Origin: Loripinus fragilis | Taxonomy: Eukaryota > Mollusca > Bivalvia > Lucinida > Lucinidae | Direction: 5' to 3' | DNA: 64,000 nucleotides | Assembly: GCA_964019695.1 (NCBI GenBank) | Contig: OZ026522.1 | Coordinates: 77,159,601-77,223,600 of the forward strand | Part shown: positions 24,201 through 39,200 of the stretch, one piece after another | How positions within the stretch are numbered: position 1 is the stretch's first letter | Layout of the letters: each line of letters starts with the position of its first letter | Position numbers and translations under genes: made by a program | Notes under the pieces: generated by a model | The model's input: only the letters and a program-made list of their open reading frames with translations | What the model was told of the DNA's origin: nothing | The model's database searches: none

Positions 24201-27200
24201 ACATTGTTTTTAAAAGTGCTAGCCACGTTTTTCTTTAATTACCAAGCAAACTATCTCTAATTTTATACTCGGTGACATTTTTGTCAAATATTATTGCAAA
24301 GAAAGCATGTACTTTTGTGTCGCTATTTCGAGAAATGGGCTCTCTATTTGGAATAAGGTGTATCGAGGGAAAAGTTATATCATAGCATGTAATTTTTCTA
24401 TTTTTTTTTCTAATCCATTCTCAAAATTTTGTTTCAACTCGTTTTGGGGCTGAATCCGTCCGTTTTATGTGGAGGCTACATCTATCAGCTTCCAAACCGC
24501 GCTGGACCTGATCAGACCGACCTAGCCCCGAGGCTGTAAATCTTTTTTCATGCTTAACTCAACTACGAAATTTCAACTGCTCATAAAAACTAAAACACAG
24601 CCAAATAAAGAAGTTTCTTGCTTTAAGTCTCTCAGATTTTTTTTATTTATCAAGCTAATAAATGTTAAATGCCAGCAACAGCTGTTTACGTTTTAACATT
24701 TAAGCGTAGGATAAATTTTGCGTTCAGTTGAATTGAGCATGAAAAAAGTTTTATGACCTTAGAGTCTCCTGGCTACGCAGCCACAGTTATAAAAATGCAT
24801 GTAAGTGTCTAATAATTTTTGGAAAAAGGCCCTGTTCTGCATAGTAAGGTACGCATTCCCTCGAGAGAAATTATTTGTTTTTGAAAAAAAAAAAATGGAA
24901 AATTATGTTATTTGAGCACAAATTTTATAATGATGTTTTTTGCTAAAATCTCGAACAAGTATCCAATTGAAAAATGGTTTCGCAAGTGGGAATACAACAT
25001 TTCACCTCAAGTGACCAGGCTGTGGCAACTTATATCCCGCCTTTTTGGCCTATTGTCTTTGAGTTGATATTTTACGAGGAGTGGTTAGGGATTGTCGATG
25101 GGTAAATTTTGTCAAATTAGCACAGAGTTATTGCCTTTGATTTATGTAAAAATTGTTTCAGTGCTCTATCTTGGGCACTTCTGGTCTTTAACTTTGTATA
25201 CGAGTTGATATTTGGGAGGAGTGGTTTAGGATTGTAGGTGGGTAAATTTCGTCAATGCCCTTGATTAATGGTGAAAATTGGTTTTGAGCTTGATCTTGGG
25301 CATTACTGGGAGCGCAGTGGCCCAGTGGTAGAGTGCTTGACTCGAGACCGAGAGGCTGTGGTTTCTTGGCGTGGTATGATGCATGCCTGCAGAGCTTTAT
25401 ACATATTTGAGCCAGTGCATGAGATTTCCAACAATGTGGTATGTGCGACCAGCAAAGGCTCAGACCAGCCTGCGCATACGCGCAGTCTGATCAGAGCCTT
25501 TGCAAGTGGCTTGAGTATTCTATGAGTGTTAAGCTACTGACTAAACCTCATTTTGAGGTTCTAAGCTAAACAGGAGGCTGCAGAGGCTCGTCCGAATCTA
25601 CACTTGTCAAAATGTCAAATTGTTGGAATCTCATGCCGCGGCCCAAATTTTGTTTTACAATTCGGGCTTCGGCCTTTGTTATTAGTTTATATGAAACTCC
25701 AAGACAGGTTTTCTCACATCATGACCAAAGAAAATTCGTGGTTTTCAACCAGGTCATGCTCATACAAGCAGATTCGGCTACAGAGACAAGCTAGAAAATT
25801 GAATTTAGCTTGAAGAAAGTTTGATAATGATACTTTTCAGAAAGCAAATAACAAAAGCTCTGATCAGTCTGCACGTTAGACACACTGGACTGCGCCTTTG
25901 CTGTCCGCACACGCCGTAAACAGGTTTCCGCACGACATGGCCATAAATTATATTGTTCGATGCCACCTCAAGTGAGCCATCTATGGCTTCTATCACCGAA
26001 ATATGTACACTTGACACTAAAACAGTATTTATCTATAGTTAGTAGGATATTATGCTTTGTGAAGGAAACGTGATTGTTTTAATATGAGGGTCTGGATGGG
26101 GTACAATTAAGAAATGAATTCAATTTTTGGAATGTTCATGGAATCATGAATACCTTGGGTCTCTTGCAAAATAAGTGAAGGCTTCGTGAACTTTGCAAGA
26201 GACCCGAGGTATTCATGATTCCATGAACATTCCAAAAATTGAATTTATTACTTATATTTACATTTTATATTATCAGTCAAGTATCAATTTTCAATTTTCA
26301 CCTAACCTGATTGGTTTTCCAGATATTTTGAATTAAATCAGACATAACGTAGGGTTTGGAATAGCCAAAACGCCAAATTTCCGCGCTTAGCACATTTAGC
26401 GTTTTGGCTATTCCAAACCCTACGTTATGTCTGATTTAATTCAAAATATCTGGAAAACCAGCCAAGTTAGGTGAAAATTGAAAATTGATACTTGACTGAT
26501 AATATAAAATGTAAATATAAGTAATAAATTCAATTTTAGGAATGTTCATGGAATCATGAATACTTTGGGTCTCTTGCAAAGTTTACGTGAAGCCCTTTGG
26601 GCTTCACTTATTTTGCAAGAGTCCCGAAGTATTCATGATTCCATGAACATTCCAAAAATTGAATTCATTTCTTAAATGAATAACCCAAAAATTTTAATGA
26701 GATGAATAATGGGCTAATTTTTTGATGAATAGTGAACACCTGACACCCCCCCCCCCCCCCCCCCCCACCATCCAGACCCTCTAATATGTATACATGGGTG
26801 TAAATTGGTGACAGTTTTCAGGATTTTTCTTGAAATCAGGGTTTTCAGGCTGACCTTCCATAGAAAGTCAGCCTCAAAGTACTGAATTAGGTAGATTATA
26901 ACAATTTCTCTGTTTAATTTTCAGATTACCCAGAGACAATTTATACATATAAAACTGAAAGTACAGTAAAACCTGTCTTAAACAGCCACTCAAAAAATAC
27001 AAAAAATTGGTTTTCAAGACCGATTATCGCTTAATGCCGGTCAATAGTCTTGCAGAATGATCCAAGAGAGAGCATTCTGTAATATTTTCGATCTGCATTA
27101 AGCTGCCATCTGTCTTTAAACCTTTATGCTGTCTATTTTCGAGTGACCGCTCAAGACAGGGTTTACTGCAATTAGTTACTGTAATTAGTTTTGTAGGCAT

Positions 27201-30200
27201 GCTGCAAGGTTAAGGGGATATATCTTTCAAAAGCTCTTGCTGCCGATTGCGTAAAGTGATCTATGTGAGATGTATAAATTGTTCATACAACAATATGGCC
27301 GAAGGTAGCCGTCTCCTTTATAAAAAGCATTTTTTGTTTATTCAGGAAAAAAATCATGCAAGTAAGAGCTTTTGAAAGATATATCTCCTTAATGTTTTAT
27401 TTCTAAAGTTCAGGATTATTGAAATTTACAACATTCACGGGGCCGAAATCGTTGGGGCCGAGTTTGTCATTGGCCGAGATTTCCCGGAATCCCTTAAAGT
27501 AATACGTTTTGTAGGCATACTGCAAGTTTACTATTTGAATTTCTAAAGTTCAGGATTATGGAAATTTACAACTATCACCCATGTACATATAAACAAAACC
27601 AAAGAAAAAGGAAAAAACGGGTTTTGCTCATACCTGTACGCCATCTACGTGTTCGCACAACGTATGAATGCTGCCAATGTATATACATTGTATATATATG
27701 AATAAAAAAAAAATAAAAAAAACAACAACAAAAAAAACAGGGTTTGATTATACATGTACGCCATGTACGTGTATGAACAACCCCTGAATGTAACAAGACC
27801 AAACTCTGCTCTGGACCTGCGTCGCGGGAGCAAATCGTCAAGGTGTAAACAGTCGATATGCAAAGTTCAAATAAACAGGAATGAAATCAGATTTCACCCA
27901 AATTTCGCAATGTAATCTACAGTAAGCATTTCAGATGGAAAAAAGTCTATCAAAAATGAGATAAAATTTATGAAACGTGCACAATATAGGAGGTGCACAT
28001 CTTCAATATGTGAACAATAATAAGGCAACTTTTGAATTAAAAGGAATGAAAATGGAGTTACAGATTATCCAAACTTGTCACCCCTAAAATGTTGCGGATG
28101 GATGGACAGATGGGAAAATATCTAGGTTCAACACCCATCAAAAATGAGAAAAAACAATGAAACAATCTCACAATATAGGAGGTGCACATTTTCAATGTGT
28201 GAACAATCGTTATGCAAAGTTTGAATATAAAGGAATGAATACTGTTGAAGTTACAGATTACACAAACTGGGCACCTCCTAAGCATTTCAGATGGAGAAAA
28301 ATGTCTATGTTCAACACCCGTCAAAAATGAGAAAAAAATTATGAAATGTGCACAATATAGGAGGTGCACATCTTCAATGAGTGAACAATCATTGTGTGAA
28401 GTTTGAATACAAAGGAATGAATACTGTTGAAGTTACAGTTTACACAAGCTAGGCACCCCCTAAGCATTGTGGATGGAAAAAATGTCTAAGTTCAACACCC
28501 CTCAAAAATGAGAAAAAAATTATGAAACATGCACAAAATAGAAGGTGCACATCTTCAATATGTGAACAATCATTTGGCAAAGTTTAAATAAAAATGAATA
28601 AAAACTTTTGGAGTTACAAATTACACAAACTAGGCACCCCCTAAGCATTGCTGAAGGAAAAAATGTCTAAGTTCAACACCCCTCAAAAATGAGAAAAAAA
28701 TTATGAAACATGCACAAAATAGGAGGTGCACATCTTCAATATGTGTACAATCATTAGGCAAAGTTTGAATAAAAAAGAATGAAAAGTTTTGGAGTTACAG
28801 ATTACACAAACTTGGCACCCTAAAGTGTTTCGGACGGACGGACAGACGGACGGACACACGGATGGACGGACGGACAGACGGACGGACGGACGGACGGACG
28901 ACCGGACGGACGGAGTGGACCCACTACTAGACCTGCTTTCGCTAAAGCGACACAGGTAAAAATAGGCTGGCCAACGAAAGTACAATATGATCTGTGGGCT
29001 AACATGAAAGGCCGAATCAATTGGACTCGTATAATAAACAATGCAGGGCCAGTTTAGACGTCACAGAATGCTGCGTTGTGCACTTTGCTTTCTCGATGTA
29101 ATTTCAAAACTTTCCTGAATAAAAGCTATATGCAAGTACGACAGATGAAATTATTTGAAATATAAAGCTACTATTTTTGGTGAGAGGTAACTATTGCAAA
29201 CAGTGCATACCCAGTCAAAATGCTGCACAACAGCATTTTTCAGGGTCTACACTATATGCATAGATCAGAAATTTTATCATTTTAGAAAATTTTGCACGGT
29301 AGCGGACAATTCCATACACCTACATGAAGTATTAGCTTACATATACACGTATTTAACCTAAAAAAATACACAACTACAACACAAAAGAAATTACATCCTG
29401 AGAATGCTGTCCACGCAAAATATTAAAAACCTACTTTACCTCATCTTGGGTTTGAATCAGGCCACGTCTCCTAACTTGGTACTTGTTATCTTCATGGTAC
29501 TGGACCAAAAAATACGCATCAACCTTAGTAAGTTGCCTAAGAGACATTGTGATACACAACAAAATGTTTCTATTTAGTTCACAAAAAAATGTTTTAAGAC
29601 ACGAAAATGAGAACAGAAGAAAATCCAGCGATAGCACAATAAATCCGAAGAGAACAATATCGACACAAGCACTAGTACAAAAATATCACTTTGATAAACA
29701 GTGTCTGCATGGTAGTCTTTAAATACTCATGTACCATCATGTTTTTCTCATAGACTTCGAGCTAAAAAAGGTCCTGCTCCCCCCCCCTAGGGAATTTTGC
29801 AGACATATCCTATCTTGAAGAAAATTTCAAGCCGCATCTTTTAAGAGATGTTTGCACTCTGTGCTCCGGGGCGTTAGTCTCTGACAGCCTGTTACATATG
29901 TTACTGTAACAAACTAAGGAAAAAATCAAAATGAAAGTTTGAGCTACAGAAAGAAGACATTAAACCATCTAATTATTCAAATTTCTTATGTAGTTTGCAA
30001 GCTGGATCCCTAAGCTACATAAAAGCAGCATTTTAAACAAAATTACAGCCTTCAGTGCTGTTATATGCGTTACATAGATTAAATTTCCCTTTTGAAAGTT
30101 GAAATCGTGACTAACATCATTCATTTTACAGACAATTTGTGCATTTTTACAAGTGTTTTTAATCTTAGTTTACTAAAATACTCATTTGACTAATAGAAAA

Positions 30201-33200
30201 AACAAAGTTTGCTTTTCTATCTCAAATACATTGTTTTATATGAGCTATTAAACAACCCTACCCCAAATTTTAAGTATCCAATTTTGGTATCTATTATTGA
30301 AGAAAAATATATGAAAATATTTGACGCTCGTGGATATCTTACATTTTTGGCACTGTCTTGCTAATGCAATAAAGAATCATACATTTGCAAGTTTGACATC
30401 AGGATCAGAGCACTTATTAAAGAATGTAACGTATGTTACATGGCATAATGAATGAGCTATGAAATTTTTTTGGAAGTAAGAGATGATATTTCAGAAAAAT
30501 ACTGTTTTTCACATGTTTTCCTATTAATCTCTAGCCTATGGTGCCTTAGTCTTAGTAATTACAGTCATTGCTGATAACAAGCCCATGGAATTGTGTTACC
30601 TATGTTATTTAATAACCTTTTTAATCACATATTTCATAATGCCTATAATATTAAAATATATAGACATATAGTTAGAAAATAATAGTTCTCATTTAAATGA
30701 CACAATTTAATAAATATTCCTATTAAATAAAATTATTCAAAAACAATCTTTATTCAAGTCACCCTCACAATGTCTATCATTGTGTCTGCTTCTATTGCAA
30801 AATAATCACCCATTTCATCACAACCAGTAGAATCATGGCATTGTATTAGGACTGCAAACTGAGTACAATCCTGTTCCTCTCCACCCCTTTGGGAATTGTG
30901 CAGACATATCCTACCTTAAAGAACAATTCAAGCTGCATCAAATAAGAGATGTTTGCACTCTATTAACTAGGGGGTTAGCCTGTGATGGTATGATACGTAT
31001 GTTACCATATCAATTTAAGAATAAATGAATTGAAAGTCTGAGAAACAGAAAGAAGACATAAAACTATCTATTTTTTTTGAATTATTCATGTAGTTTGCAT
31101 GCTGAATACCTTTGATACATAAGAAAAGATTTTTTAACAAATATACAGCTTCCTATGGTGTTATATGTGTTACATCAATTAAGACTACTTTTTAAAATTG
31201 GTAATTGTGACAAACATCACTTATAAGCATTTCTTGTGATCCTCCTCTTTAGCCATTAAAATACTTAATTTTATTTGTATGTGTGGCCAGTGCCAGCGTC
31301 AAACAACTTGACTCAGCCAAACTTGAATCCTTAGCATTCTTCAAAAGCAGAAACAGCATGTCAGTGTCATGGGATCAAACACCTGATTAAATATGGGTTT
31401 AATGCCATTTCACATATATGCATACAATGGAGTATGACTCTGGTATATATCTCTTCCTGTGAAGTGGCAAGAGCAATCTAACTGCAGCTGCCTCTGCATC
31501 TGTGCTAGTCAAATGATAACTTTGCTCTGATTTTGCAAAATCTATGTCTCTACCGTGTATCTCTAAGAGTACTTTAAGGTTTCTGACATTGGTCAAACAG
31601 AAATTTGATAGGCTGCTTTTTTGCATCATTTGCCATGGAACCTATCCAGTCTTTTGGTGCTTAAGTCCTCAGGTCTTAGATCAAAAGTATTTTGCTGCGC
31701 CCGAAGAACTTTATATGTTTTCTTTAGTTACAATGTTGACTCTTGATGGTTTTGGCAGACCGTCTGAAACAATTTCTGTTACACCTTGAAAGTTATCTGG
31801 TATAAGAGAAAGAATATGAAGTTGGACATTGCCATCAATTATGTTTGCAGTTGGTTGTTTTTTTATGTCAGTACATTGAGGCATGTCTTAAAATAATGTA
31901 AAACCTATGATTTCTCAGTTTTTGCAGCCATATCATTAGCTGTTGCATTCAAAAGAAGGAAAGTGGACTATAGGTAGAATGGGATAACCAGTAGTTCTAT
32001 ATTATGCTCTATGGAAGATTTATACAGAGTAAACAAGTTGATAAGGTGCCTTATTTCATGATCCATTGAAAACACTGGAATTGAAAACACTTGCCTCTGA
32101 CTGTGTTATCAAAAAGAATGTCACGACAATGCCCTTGCTCATTTATTATGACGAGTTATATATGTTACATCCTTTAATAAGCGCTCTTATCTTAGAAACT
32201 TAGTGAATCATTGAATTGAAAGGGTCTAATTTGCGCTCTATTCATCCTGCATTTCATTGCTTTACCTGCTGTGATACATCTAGTTCGTTTATCTGAAGGG
32301 AAAGAGTTACCTCGGTTTCAGCACTTCAGAAGTACTAAGACTTCAAATAAGTTTTTGAATGCTTGGGGAAAGATAATAAGTGCAGAGACATTATTAGATG
32401 AAAATATGTGGATTGCATGTATGGAAAGGCTACATTTATAAAAGTTAACCAGCTAAGATAAGATTCTTTATCACAGAAATATCAAGGTACATCATTCCAG
32501 GTACTCATTGCTCTTAATGGCATAGTTTTCCTCCTCGTAAAGCTTTAGTCTTTCTCCTACTTGCAGAGTATCACTTGAAACACATACTCAAAGAACCAAC
32601 TATTAAGAATTCATATAAGTTTCCGAATGTTCCAAGCCATAAATGGCAAAATTGGAAAAGTGATAATGGTTCATCAATTTGAGTGGACTGGTGGTAAAAT
32701 TGAATAACAGTAAATGATTGAAATATTGTGTGATGATTCTACTAGTTGCAAGGAGGCGTGTGACAATAATGATTACCACAGAAGCAGACAACGACAAACG
32801 TTTAACATGAGTGTTAAATCGATGAGAAATAGTTTGGACCATTTCATTTATTGTATTTCTTGTAAAAATGTAAAACCATCTTTTCTATTTGTGGCTCTAT
32901 ATTTAGCATTATATGCACAGTATTAGGAAATGTGTCCAAAAGGTCATTGATAACATCTGTAACACCAGTCCATGGGCTTGATAATCAGAAATGAAAATAA
33001 TTTCTAGTGTTTTGGCACCAAAGACTTATAAGTACACATTAAGTGTCCTGATCTTTAACGTAATGACATCTTGTAGATATATGAGCAAGACAGACTAAGA
33101 AAATGAAAAATATCCACACGCTGTAATCGCTTTCATGTGTTTTACTTAAACGGTAATAACAAAATTCGCTTCTCTGTAAAACTGGGAGTAGGGCTGTGTA

Positions 33201-36200
33201 TTAGCTCCTATAAGACAATATATTTAAGATAGAAAAGCAAACTTGGTTGTTCCTATTCATCAATTGAGTATATGTTTGTAAAATCTAATAAAACAGTTTG
33301 AAACCAAGTCATAGTAGTTGTTTAACTACATGACGATAGCCACAATTATCGCTTTTAAATTATAATTAGGTTCATGTAACGCACATAACACCACAGTTAG
33401 CCGTATAAATGTTAAACAGCTTCCATATGTAGTAAAGACATCCAGTATAAAGACTATAAGAATTTCAATTTATTAGATAATTTCAATGTCTTCTTTTGGT
33501 AGCTCAAACATTCAAATTTCTTCTTCTCAAATTGATATAGTAACATATGTAACAAGCTGTTACAGGCTAACGCCCCGACTTACAGAGTGCAAACATTTCT
33601 TATTAAATGCACCTTGAATGGTTACATAAGATGTTATTTGTCTGCAGAATTCCAAAGGGGATTAGGATGGAGCAGGCCCTTACTCAGCTTGATGTCAAAA
33701 TACTGTTTGATGATTTTACTTATCACGCTAACATATGTAACGCTCTCTGATCTTTAAAACTTGATGACAACTAGCAGATCTATAAGTTTTTATCATAGGA
33801 GCCAGTTTAAAATCCCTAAACAATGTAAGATATCCAACAGCTGCGAGTTTTTTTCACAATTTTAGCTCAAACTTTCAAACTACATTTCCTTTATTTGATA
33901 TTGTAACGCATGTAACACGCTGTTTCAGACTAACGCCCCAACACAGAGAATGCAAACATACCTTATTTGATGCAGCTTGAGTTGTACTATAAGAAGGAAT
34001 ATGTTTGCGAAATTCCCTCGAGGAGATTAAAACATTTTTAGGCATATCTTACGTAAAGACAATGAGCTTGCCCATTAATTACATCAGGTAACATATGTTA
34101 CAGCCTCTGATAATAAAAATTTTGCAACAAACTTGCAGATTTATGAGTCTCTTCATATAAGCAAATATATCCCAAACAATGAAACACATTCATCAACTGC
34201 AAATATTTTTTAAATATTTTTACTTTAGTTTTAATACCAAACATTTCACCCTAAAACTGGGTAGGGGTAGGGTTGTTTAATTGCTTATTTCAGAAAAAAT
34301 ATTTAAGCTAGGGAAACAAACTTTAATTTTTCTGTTAGCCAATTGCATAAGCTAGTCAGATATGGTTAAAAACATTTTGCAAAACACACAGAGAGATTTA
34401 GAATGTAAATGATGTTAGCCACACTTGCAAATTTTAATGGGTTATCTGATTTATGTAATGCATATGACACCTTAGAAAGCTGCAATTTTGTTCAAATGGC
34501 TGTCATACGTAGTTAAGATATCCAGTATGCAGACTATATGAATGATTTTTAAAAATAAATATTTTAATGTCTTAAATTTGTAGCCCTAACTTTCAATTTA
34601 CTTTTTCTTAGTTTGATTAAGTAACGTATGCTACAGGCTCTTACAGACTAACGCCCCGGAGCACAGAGTGCAAACATCTCTTAAAAGACTCGGCTTTCAA
34701 TTCTCTACAAGATAGGATATGTCTGCGAAATTCCCTAGGGGGGGGAGCAAACCCATTCTCAGCCATCCGTCTATCACCTTTCAAGAATAAACATAAATTT
34801 CAATTAGTCGTCGGCAAAATTACACGGAATTACGTCGTAATTAACGTACCACCAAAGACAGGCAATGGCTTCAACTCCCAATTAAAATACCGCATATTAC
34901 GTCTAAATTGCCGCTTTGGTTAATCACCTTTGTACATGGAGAACACCTAAATGAGTACATTGGCAAACATTGACTTGGGAACCATCAAGGTCTGCACTGT
35001 TTGTTAAAATAAATACTTCTGGACTGGGACTGAAGAACAAAATTATTTGAAAATTTCTACCCGTTACCCAACATTAATGATAATTCTATTAGTTGCACAA
35101 TAGTCTCAGGGAAGTTCATAACTTGGTACAGAAAGAAGTAATTACCCCCCCCCCCCCCCCCAACAAAGGGCGTTCCTTTGTGGGGGAGGGGCATTCTTTG
35201 AAGACGACAGAAATGATAGTTCTTTGGGGTTTCTTCAATACAGTTCGGCCCCTGTACTTAACAAATGTTGTTATTGACGCTTCATATGTTTAACACTCTT
35301 CAAAAAAATATCCTATCTCTATCGTTTGTTCACACTGTATGTGTATGTTGTTTAAATTGGCTATAAACATTGCATTGATGTTTAATGCTGAATAAATTAT
35401 TTGTATTTGTATTTTGTTTGTATTTGTATTACAGCCCATTGTATTTTTGAGGTACCCGCAATTTGAGGGAACCATGACATTTGGTCGATAACCAATTTTC
35501 GCAAACGACGTTTGGATGAATGCGAATTTGGTCGATATGATGTTTTGTCAGCTACGACGTTTGAACGCCTATGACAAAACGTCGAATTTTGTTCGAAAAC
35601 ATTCAGACTCAAGGGGATTTGGTGCATGTATGTTATGTTGAGTCCTACGCACAAGAACATCATTTGGGCCTCGCCGCGAGAAAACATGACTTCGGGGGTT
35701 TGCGAACAACAAAGGCGCAGATCTCGACCAGCCTTTGGCATTCGCGTAGTCTGGTCAGCGCCTTTGCTATCATCTTATTGGAAAGTTTCATATCTAGACT
35801 TGCTACTAGCGAAATTTCAATTTTCTAGCTAGTCTCTGTAGCTGAAATCCCAAAGACAGGTTTTCTCGCGTCACTGCTCATTTATTATTGAACAATCCCA
35901 ATAAGTTTTCACACTGGCAATTCTTCTTTGGTACATGTATATTGAAAGCCCTTAAAGGAAATTTTAGGGCCAGCCTATTGCTCGTAAATATGCCGGTAGA
36001 TCCAGTTTGAATAACTAAGCATAATGGGGAACGGTAGCACTGCTTTTTATTATTCATTTCATAGGAACATAAATACGGATGCATCCCCGATAAGACTCTT
36101 GCCCAAGCATACAATCAAAAGATGTCCTTCTAAGGCCTGTCAACGAAGCGCCATTTTAATTACGTTTCGCTTGCGGGCCAACGAAGGCCCACCATAGAAT

Positions 36201-39200
36201 GCTAGCTGAGGCATATGCTTGATAGCTTTCCTTAAACAAATAAGAACTTGGCAATATACCTGTTTTTAGCCCTTTATATTTTGCATACGCGGATCCAGGA
36301 TTTTTCGAAAGGTGTGTGTGGGGCGGGGGGGGGGGGGTCCAGGCTCAACTGACTGAACAAACAACGGGCCCCAAACAACAACTTTATTTTTCTTTATTTA
36401 GTCCTCAACTTATCTTACAGAAGGGGTTCAATGGTTTATTTTAAGTAAAACTACATTTTTTAAGGTTCCAGAGACTGTCCAACATTTTTCAGGGGGGGGG
36501 GGGGGGGTGCACCTTTTCCCATGGAGACTAACTGTTATTTTCTATAGAAACATATAGTTGATGATGGTTTTCCAGTGGGTCGTGACCCCTATACCCCCTC
36601 TGGAGCGGCGCATGATCTGTTCCAACTTACTGTTGGCAAACGACGATTCATAGCCTGTTGGTGTCGTCTGATTCGCATTTTCCCTTTGTTTGACCTGTAG
36701 GAACTTCTAAAGACAAGGTACTGTACCTGACTGTAGCAGCATGCACACGAGGGAGTGGTTAAATATGTTATTTAAGAAATAGATCAGTTCCAGTGCGTGA
36801 ATTGTTGAGTAATAATTCACACACTGGAGCTCAGTTGTAAAGAAGATAAAATCACGAGCGCGTAGCGCGAGTAATTCATCTTCGTACAACTGACCGACAA
36901 ACAGCGAATTATTACTCAACAATTCACGCACTGGAGCTGATCTGTTTCGATTGTAACATGCAATAAATGAGGAAAACACATTTGAAGTATTCAGCTTCTT
37001 CCAACTTTCCGCCATTGCACTGAAAAACTTCCGTCAATACTTAGACTACATTGCATTCGTTTACGTGTATTTGTAAAGTCTTTCAAGTGTTAAAACGACG
37101 TTACACCGTCTAACGCCACGAATGACTTTATTTTCCAGTAACAAATGACGTCAGCTAGCACGCACTTTCCTCGCGCTTTCTAAACGTTGATATATCACAC
37201 TTTTTTATACCCCACCACTTTAAAAAGTGCGGGGTATCCATTCAAAAAATTGTGTTCGAGGATCCATCCGCCTGTCTGTCCGTCTGTCTGTCTGTCCGTC
37301 CGTCCGTCAGCGCATCGTTTTCACTCTCTGCTGGGAGCATTTTTAACCAATTTTCTTCAAACTTGCTATGAGAGTTGATATTGGGAAAGAGTGTCCTGGG
37401 ATTGCAGATGGGTAAATTTTGGCAAATTAGTATAGAGTTACGGCCCTTGAATGACGTTAAAAATGAGTTTTCACTTTCCTTTATTTAGCATTGACTCTAT
37501 AGGCGAGCTGTGTTAGAATTGTACATATGGTTATCTTTTTATTTCGGAATACATGTATCCAAAGACGATAGTGAGCCCCAATGTAAACATGGTTAAAATA
37601 ATTCAATTAGGTGTGTGTGTGTGTGGGTGGGGGGGGGGGGGGGGTGATGGTGGTCTGTTTAGGGATATCTAGTAAAATGTACCCGTTTAAATGTTTACAC
37701 GTTTTTGTCAAGCGATATAAAACGAAGTCTGAGCCTCTGCACTATTTACTTAACTAAAAAACAAATAAGCAAACTTAGTTCGATTAATGAGAGAGAGAGA
37801 GTGAGAGCGAGAGAGAATAAAGTAATTATTTTGGATAATTGGGCGATAATAGTATCGCAACATGTTGTGTGATGTGCCCACTTTGTAGCCGTGAAAAAAT
37901 AATTAGAGGCCACAAAATTACAGTTTAACAATGAAACTATGTGGAAGGACCAGGTGTGTTTATCAGTTGATGGGTCTCAAAAGAATCGCCTCATCGAGTA
38001 CCTACAGCATAATGGGGCCAAGACACGAAAAATCTAATTTAGGAGTATCCGACAGGTCATATTCAGTTAAGCCTGCTACCTAAATATCTGAACATGTTAA
38101 ATACATGGATGATACTCTCCCAAAAGCAAACAACAAAGCCGTTCACCAGACTGTGTCAATGTGCAGGCTGATCTGCACCTTTGAAGACTGGCTTTTCCGA
38201 GCTATGTTCCTAATGATGGGATATTTTTAATGGAGGCCTGTGGTCTTAAGTATGTTTTTGGTATCGAAGCTTCTCCATGCGCGGATCCAGAGGGGTGGGG
38301 GAACATTGGGTCCGGACCCCCTCTGAAATATCACAAAAATAAAGGGGTTCATAGTAATACTGGACCAGATCCCATGAAAAATCACAAAGCTACCAATCCA
38401 AAAGTCAGTGTTGGGCCACCATAAGCATGTGAGCGAAACGCCTTTTCACCGAAGGGCCGATAATAGCTAGGTTATAGTAATATTTAGGTCCTACCAACTA
38501 AAACAAACTGTTAAAAGTGGACCTCCTAAAAAAACTTTCTGGATCCGCGCATGTTCTCTATGAACGTTAGCGTTGGCGTTCGAATGACGCTATTTTGCAT
38601 GTCTAAATTTGCATGACTATCTTATTGGGACATTTTGAACTCGTGTGTTAATTTGAGCCAAAAGTGCTTTGCGATGACATTGGGACACGATGCGGAGGTA
38701 ACTTTGTCCTTCTTTTCTTCGTCACATCTGTGCAAAAGGGGTCTATGGTGGATATATTTTCTCTTAAGAAATACAAGTTTCCTGTTTTTCTTTTTTTTTT
38801 TTACTTCAAATTTCAGTATTCTTGGCGAAGGCACTGGTGAGTGTGCGTGGATACTTGGCTTTCCTGCTCATTAGCGTGACAAAGAAGTCAGCATTGGCTT
38901 AAAAACTGTCTTAAGTGCTTTTTTTTTACAAGTGAGATCTAATCTATCCTACTCAGCTACAGAGACTAGCAAGAAAATTTACATTTTCCGTGGATCAAAT
39001 TAAGCCAATAACAAATCCGTTGATCTGTCGGCGCAGATGCACAGGTTGGTCTGTGCTAAATCCCCCAGGACAGGTGCCTGAATATAAAATATGCATAAAA
39101 TATTTTATATTCGGTAAAGCGTTTTCTCTTACAGCAACCAAAACATTTTTCCGGGACGTTCTTTGCATGACACGCGTTCGGTATACATCATATACGTTTA

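Larger units (their letters stand above)
26786..27585. mobile_element. MITE-E copy interrupted by other MITEs
   Basis: Starts ATACATGGGTGTAAATTGG and ends ACTATCACCCATGTACAT; the dyad CAGGCTGACCTTCCATAGA...AAGTCAGCCTC is at 26848. Nested insertions at 26963-27178 and 27211-27395 explain the large size. Confidence 0.6.

Noticed and set aside
28701..29041. Open frames rich in PSVRPSV
   Set aside because: They are translations of the GGAC microsatellite and have no other support.
35397..35832. Overlapping open frames on both strands near 35.6 kb
   Set aside because: They lie across a MITE-F copy with inverted arms, which produces frames on both strands.
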